From Flavobacterium sp. MK4S-17 (GTDB lineage: Bacteria > Bacteroidota > Bacteroidia > Flavobacteriales > Flavobacteriaceae), in assembly GCF_009848495.1 (NCBI RefSeq), contig NZ_WWEP01000003.1, positions 1-64,000 of the forward strand: a DNA stretch of 64,000 nucleotides, written 5' to 3'. Below the pieces are notes generated by a model. It searched no databases. It had not been told where the DNA came from and saw nothing but the letters and a program-made list of their open reading frames with translations. Each line of letters starts with the position of its first letter. The stretch's first letter is position 1. Position numbers and translations under genes: made by a program. Below are positions 61,124 to 64,000 of this stretch, one piece after another.

Positions 61124-61861
61124 ATGGAGGGTTTTGAAATTAAACAGCGTAGGGAGCAGATGGGCCTTACACAAAAAGAATTGGCAGATTTAATTGGTTG
61201 CAGCAGGGAAACTATAATTAATTATGAAAAGGGCAGACCTATTCCAAAGTCAAAAAGTGAAATATTGCACAAGGTGTTAGAGCCTGGTAGCGTATATAAC
61301 AGGATTGTAAGGAATGAATTAATTGTTACAAATGGTGAAGAAGACTTTGAAAATAAAAATGGCAACAAATTTATTGAACTTCCCAATGGGCAATATTATA
61401 TGCTTATGCCTTTAGCCGAATTTAAAATACAGGCAGGTTTTTTAAGCAATTATCAGGATGCAGATTTTTTAATGGATTTAAGCCAGCATGGTATCCTTGT
61501 AGATAAGCCTTTGCAGGGCAGGTATGTGGCCTTTAGGGTAAATGGCGACAGCATGGACGATGGCAGCAGCAATGCCATAACCCGAAACAGTATTGTTTCT
61601 ACCAGGGAGTTGCAGCGCCACCATTGGCAGGACAAGCTGCGCTACCGTGATTTTCCTTATTGGGTTATTTATACCACGCAAAGTAAAATGCCTTTGCTCA
61701 AGGAAATTATTGAACATAATACTGACGAAGGCTATATTATATGCCATTCGCTTAATGACAGCCCGGAGTTTACCGATTTTAAATTAAATCTTAATGATAT
61801 ACAGGCTTTATTTTATGTTATAGATGTTAGCCGTTCAGTTAGCAAAAAAATAAGCTATTAA
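61124..61861 (+). CDS. XRE-family S24 repressor (LexA/CI-like, autocleavable)
   Basis: Encodes 245 aa. N-terminal helix-turn-helix (about 5-50; QRREQMGLTQKELADLIGCSRETIINYEKG). The C-terminal S24 peptidase-like domain has a potential Ala104-Gly105 cleavage site (KIQAGF), nucleophile Ser143 (VNGDSMDDG) and catalytic-type Lys193 (LLKEIIEH). Such proteins dimerise on paired operators and self-cleave with RecA after DNA damage. It is divergent from the leftward operon, with the palindromic operator between. It is the only gene of the cluster on the plus strand. Confidence 0.88.
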   Translation: MEGFEIKQRREQMGLTQKELADLIGCSRETIINYEKGRPIPKSKSEILHKVLEPGSVYNRIVRNELIVTNGEEDFENKNGNKFIELPNGQYYMLMPLAEFKIQAGFLSNYQDADFLMDLSQHGILVDKPLQGRYVAFRVNGDSMDDGSSNAITRNSIVSTRELQRHHWQDKLRYRDFPYWVIYTTQSKMPLLKEIIEHNTDEGYIICHSLNDSPEFTDFKLNLNDIQALFYVIDVSRSVSKKISY

Positions 61862-61893
61862 TTAAAAATAAAACAGTCAACATCTGCTATTTT

Positions 61894-61937
61894 AAGTAAT
61901 AGGTGAATCTGTTATAAAGCTGATTTACCTATTGCTT
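61894..61937 (+). other. Long RNA-type stem-loop between repressor and ileS
   Basis: Arms 61894-61909 and 61922-61937 pair at all 16 positions in plus-strand RNA, including two G-U wobbles, around a 12-nt loop. No T run follows, so it is not a standard terminator. It could end the repressor transcript, or belong to an ileS leader if the promoter is upstream of it. Confidence 0.5.
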
Positions 61938-61984
61938 TAAAAAAATGATTACATTCGCAAATTGATTTTTTGAACACGATAATA

Positions 61985-64000
61985 ATGAGTAAGAAATTTA
62001 CTGAATATAAGGGGCTTGACCTGGCTAATGTAGCTGCTGAAGTCCTTGATTTCTGGAAAAAAGAGAATGTTTTTGAAAAGAGTGTAACTACCCGCCAGGG
62101 GAAACCACAATATGTGTTTTTTGAAGGCCCGCCAAGTGCAAACGGCCTGCCGGGCATTCACCATGTTATGGCGCGCGCCATTAAAGATATTTTTTGCAGG
62201 TACCAAACCCAAAAAGGATATCAGGTAAAAAGAAAAGCCGGCTGGGACACACATGGTCTGCCTGTTGAACTGGGCACAGAGAAAGAGCTTGGTATAACCA
62301 AAGAAGATATAGGTAAAAAAATAACTATTGAAGAGTATAACGAAGCCTGCAAACGCACGGTAATGCGTTATACTGATGTTTGGAACGACCTAACTGAAAA
62401 AATGGGTTACTGGGTTGATATGGATGATCCGTATGTAACCTACAAGCCAAAGTATATGGAAACCGTTTGGTGGCTGCTTAAACAGATTTATGATAAAGGG
62501 CTGCTGTATAAAGGTTATACCATACAGCCCTACTCACCAAAGGCGGGTACAGGGTTAAGTTCGCACGAGGTAAACCAGCCGGGTGCATACCGGGATGTTA
62601 CAGATACTACCATAGTAGCGCAGTTTAAAGCGATTAATAAAGGAATAAATACAGTATACAAAGCTTTTGTCTTACCAGAATCAGATATGCTCGGAGATGA
62701 ATTCTATTTTCTAGCATGGACCACAACTCCTTGGACGCTACCAAGCAATACTGCACTTACCGTGGGCCGCAGTATAAAATATGTATTAGTTAAAACTTAT
62801 AATCAATATACTTTCGAGCCGATTAATGTAATATTGGCTGAAAATCTTGTAGATAAGCAGTTTAATGGAAAATATTCTAAAGTCTATGATATTGAAGAAT
62901 GGTCAAAGTTTACTAAAAAGGATAAAACAATTCCATATTTAGTATTTGCAACTTGTATAGGAAGTAGTCTATTAGATATAAAATACGAACAATTGCTGCC
63001 TTATGCTTTGCCTTACCAAAATCCTGAAAATGCATTTCGCGTTATAGCGGGTGATTTTGTAACTACTGAGGATGGTACAGGTATAGTGCATACCGCACCA
63101 ACTTTTGGCGCGGATGATGCCAAGGCAGCAAAAGAAGCCAAACCGGAAGTACCACCTATGTTAGTACTTGATGAAAACGGGAACCCTGTGCCGCTTGTAG
63201 ATATGCAGGGACGTTTTATACAGGGGCTTGGTGAACTTAGTGGTAAATATGTTAAGAATGAGTACTACGATAAAGGTGAAGCTCCGGAAAAATCAGTTGA
63301 TGTTGAAATAGCCATTATGCTGAAAGAGCAGAATAAAGCCTTTAAAGTAGAAAAATATGTGCACAGTTACCCTCATTCCTGGAGGACGGATGAGCCATTG
63401 CTTTACTATCCGCTGGATAGCTGGTTTATAAAAATGACCGATGTTAAGGAAAGAATGTTTGAACTTAACGAAACCATAAACTGGAAACCAAAAGCAACCG
63501 GAGAGGGACGTTTTGGCAACTGGTTAAAAAATGCTAACGACTGGAACCTTTCACGTTCACGTTACTGGGGTATTCCGCTTCCGATATGGAGGACGGAAGA
63601 TAAAACCGAGGAGATGATTGTTGGTTCTGTTGAGGAGCTTTATAATGCAGTAGAAAAAGCCCTAGCAGCAGGTTTTATGGATGAAAATCCGTTTAAAGGT
63701 TTTGAGCCCGGCAATATGAGCGAGGAAAACTATAATAAAGTTGACCTTCATAAAAATGTTGTTGACAAAATAATACTGGCTTCACCATCAGGTAAAGCTA
63801 TGAAACGTGAGGCAGACCTTATTGATGTTTGGTTTGACAGTGGCGCCATGCCGTATGCGCAATGGCATTACCCTTTTGAAAATAAAGAGCTTATTGACAA
63901 CAATACAGCTTTCCCTGCCGATTTCATTGCAGAAGGTGTTGACCAGACAAGGGGCTGGTTTTATACCCTGCATGCCATTGCTACCCTGGTTTTTGATAAA
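61985..64000 (+). CDS. ileS: Isoleucine--tRNA ligase, N-terminal part (runs off window)
   Basis: ATG at 61985 opens 672 codons to the window end without a stop. Class I signature: PPSANGLPGIHHVMARAIKD (the HIGH-type motif), then GWDTHGLPVE. The editing domain follows, with LAWTTTPWTLPSNTAL (about 245) and GDFVTTEDGTGIVHTAP. Later WFDSGAMPYAQWHYP and FPADFIAEGVDQTRGWFYTL are typical of IleS. It charges tRNA-Ile. A weak promoter may be TTG (61932-61934) with TACATTCG (61950-61957), 15 nt apart. The gene is 123 bp past the repressor. Confidence 0.96.
   Translation, partial: MSKKFTEYKGLDLANVAAEVLDFWKKENVFEKSVTTRQGKPQYVFFEGPPSANGLPGIHHVMARAIKDIFCRYQTQKGYQVKRKAGWDTHGLPVELGTEKELGITKEDIGKKITIEEYNEACKRTVMRYTDVWNDLTEKMGYWVDMDDPYVTYKPKYMETVWWLLKQIYDKGLLYKGYTIQPYSPKAGTGLSSHEVNQPGAYRDVTDTTIVAQFKAINKGINTVYKAFVLPESDMLGDEFYFLAWTTTPWTLPSNTALTVGRSIKYVLVKTYNQYTFEPINVILAENLVDKQFNGKYSKVYDIEEWSKFTKKDKTIPYLVFATCIGSSLLDIKYEQLLPYALPYQNPENAFRVIAGDFVTTEDGTGIVHTAPTFGADDAKAAKEAKPEVPPMLVLDENGNPVPLVDMQGRFIQGLGELSGKYVKNEYYDKGEAPEKSVDVEIAIMLKEQNKAFKVEKYVHSYPHSWRTDEPLLYYPLDSWFIKMTDVKERMFELNETINWKPKATGEGRFGNWLKNANDWNLSRSRYWGIPLPIWRTEDKTEEMIVGSVEELYNAVEKALAAGFMDENPFKGFEPGNMSEENYNKVDLHKNVVDKIILASPSGKAMKREADLIDVWFDSGAMPYAQWHYPFENKELIDNNTAFPADFIAEGVDQTRGWFYTLHAIATLVFDK

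Larger units (their letters stand above)
39982..61861. mobile_element. Compact phage-derived particle cluster without integrase or replication genes (GTA-like or reduced prophage)
   Basis: About 21.9 kb. One leftward run of 23 genes covers early small genes, terminase, neck and tail, head, portal, fibres and lysis; a divergent XRE/S24 repressor closes the right end. Most neighbouring genes overlap by 1-32 bp. I see no integrase, transposase, excisionase, primase, helicase or polymerase, and every stretch is occupied by assigned frames. The flanks are recO and ileS, not a tRNA. The head set is complete: TerS, TerL, protease, capsid, portal, connector. The tail is of siphovirus type: no sheath or baseplate wedge is recognised, and the 897-residue tape measure predicts a tail of about 130-140 nm at roughly 1.5 angstrom per residue. 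Confidence 0.85.

Noticed and set aside
39982..61861. Tailocin or contractile injection system
   Set aside because: Terminase, portal, head protease and capsid are present, and no sheath, tube-sheath pair or spike set was recognised.
39982..61861. Mu-like transposable prophage
   Set aside because: No DDE transposase, MuB-like ATPase or Gam gene, and the tail genes are not of the contractile Mu type.
39981..61863. ATTAATT direct repeat at both ends of the phage-derived cluster (39981-39987 and 61857-61863) as an attachment or target duplication
   Set aside because: Only 7 bp, AT-rich, and both copies coincide with TAA stop codons, so chance is likely. No longer repeat was found at the borders.

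Overview
The window reads as a chromosomal segment of a Flavobacteriaceae bacterium (Bacteroidota, close to Flavobacterium). This rests on several signs: surface lipoproteins with acidic residues after the lipobox, a TonB receptor beside a DUF5689 lipoprotein, a complete Bat (aerotolerance) operon, PorZ of the type IX secretion system, and repeated TAnnTTTG (-7) promoter elements typical of Bacteroidota sigma factors. No tRNA, rRNA, insertion sequence or CRISPR array was seen.

Layout. 1-850: a broken C-terminal tip of an Rhs-type toxin with a candidate immunity gene. 916-6455: a DUF5689 lipoprotein and a TonB-dependent receptor, divergent from a secreted endonuclease/exonuclease/phosphatase protein. 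6537-8736: 3-hydroxyanthranilate dioxygenase and an ALDH7-type aldehyde dehydrogenase. 8803-10918: a two-gene ergothioneine operon (egtB-egtD). 11060-15728: small envelope proteins, a metallophosphatase, an AlbA_2 (Schlafen-like) protein, an SDR and an aldo/keto reductase. 15960-24996: moxR, DUF58, a two-pass membrane protein and batA-batE, all co-directional. 25000-35412: TerC, gpsA, the arsC-like/yicC/gmk/nadD cluster, pheS, cvpA, several lipoproteins and a cystathionine gamma-synthase-type enzyme. 35516-39985: gdhA, porZ, recO.

39982-61861 is the main accessory region. It is a compact phage-derived cluster wedged between recO and ileS. One leftward transcription unit holds five small early genes (two of them OB-fold-like), terminase small and large subunits, neck and tail genes, a tape measure protein, a ClpP-type head protease with a scaffold-like tail, the major capsid protein, a tube-like protein, portal, connector, fibre, an LRR protein, holin, CHAP lysin and a spanin-like protein. 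A divergent XRE/S24 (LexA/CI-like) repressor sits at the right end. Between repressor and early genes lies a near-perfect 19-bp inverted repeat that overlaps a good early promoter. No integrase, transposase, excisionase, primase, polymerase or helicase is present, and there is no room for one: the cluster abuts the recO stop codon on the left and ends 123 bp before ileS on the right. A roughly 22-kb unit able to build and release particles but lacking replication and integration genes suggests a gene-transfer-agent-like or domesticated particle under SOS-type control. A cryptic, reduced prophage is the main alternative.

ileS starts at 61985 and runs off the window end.
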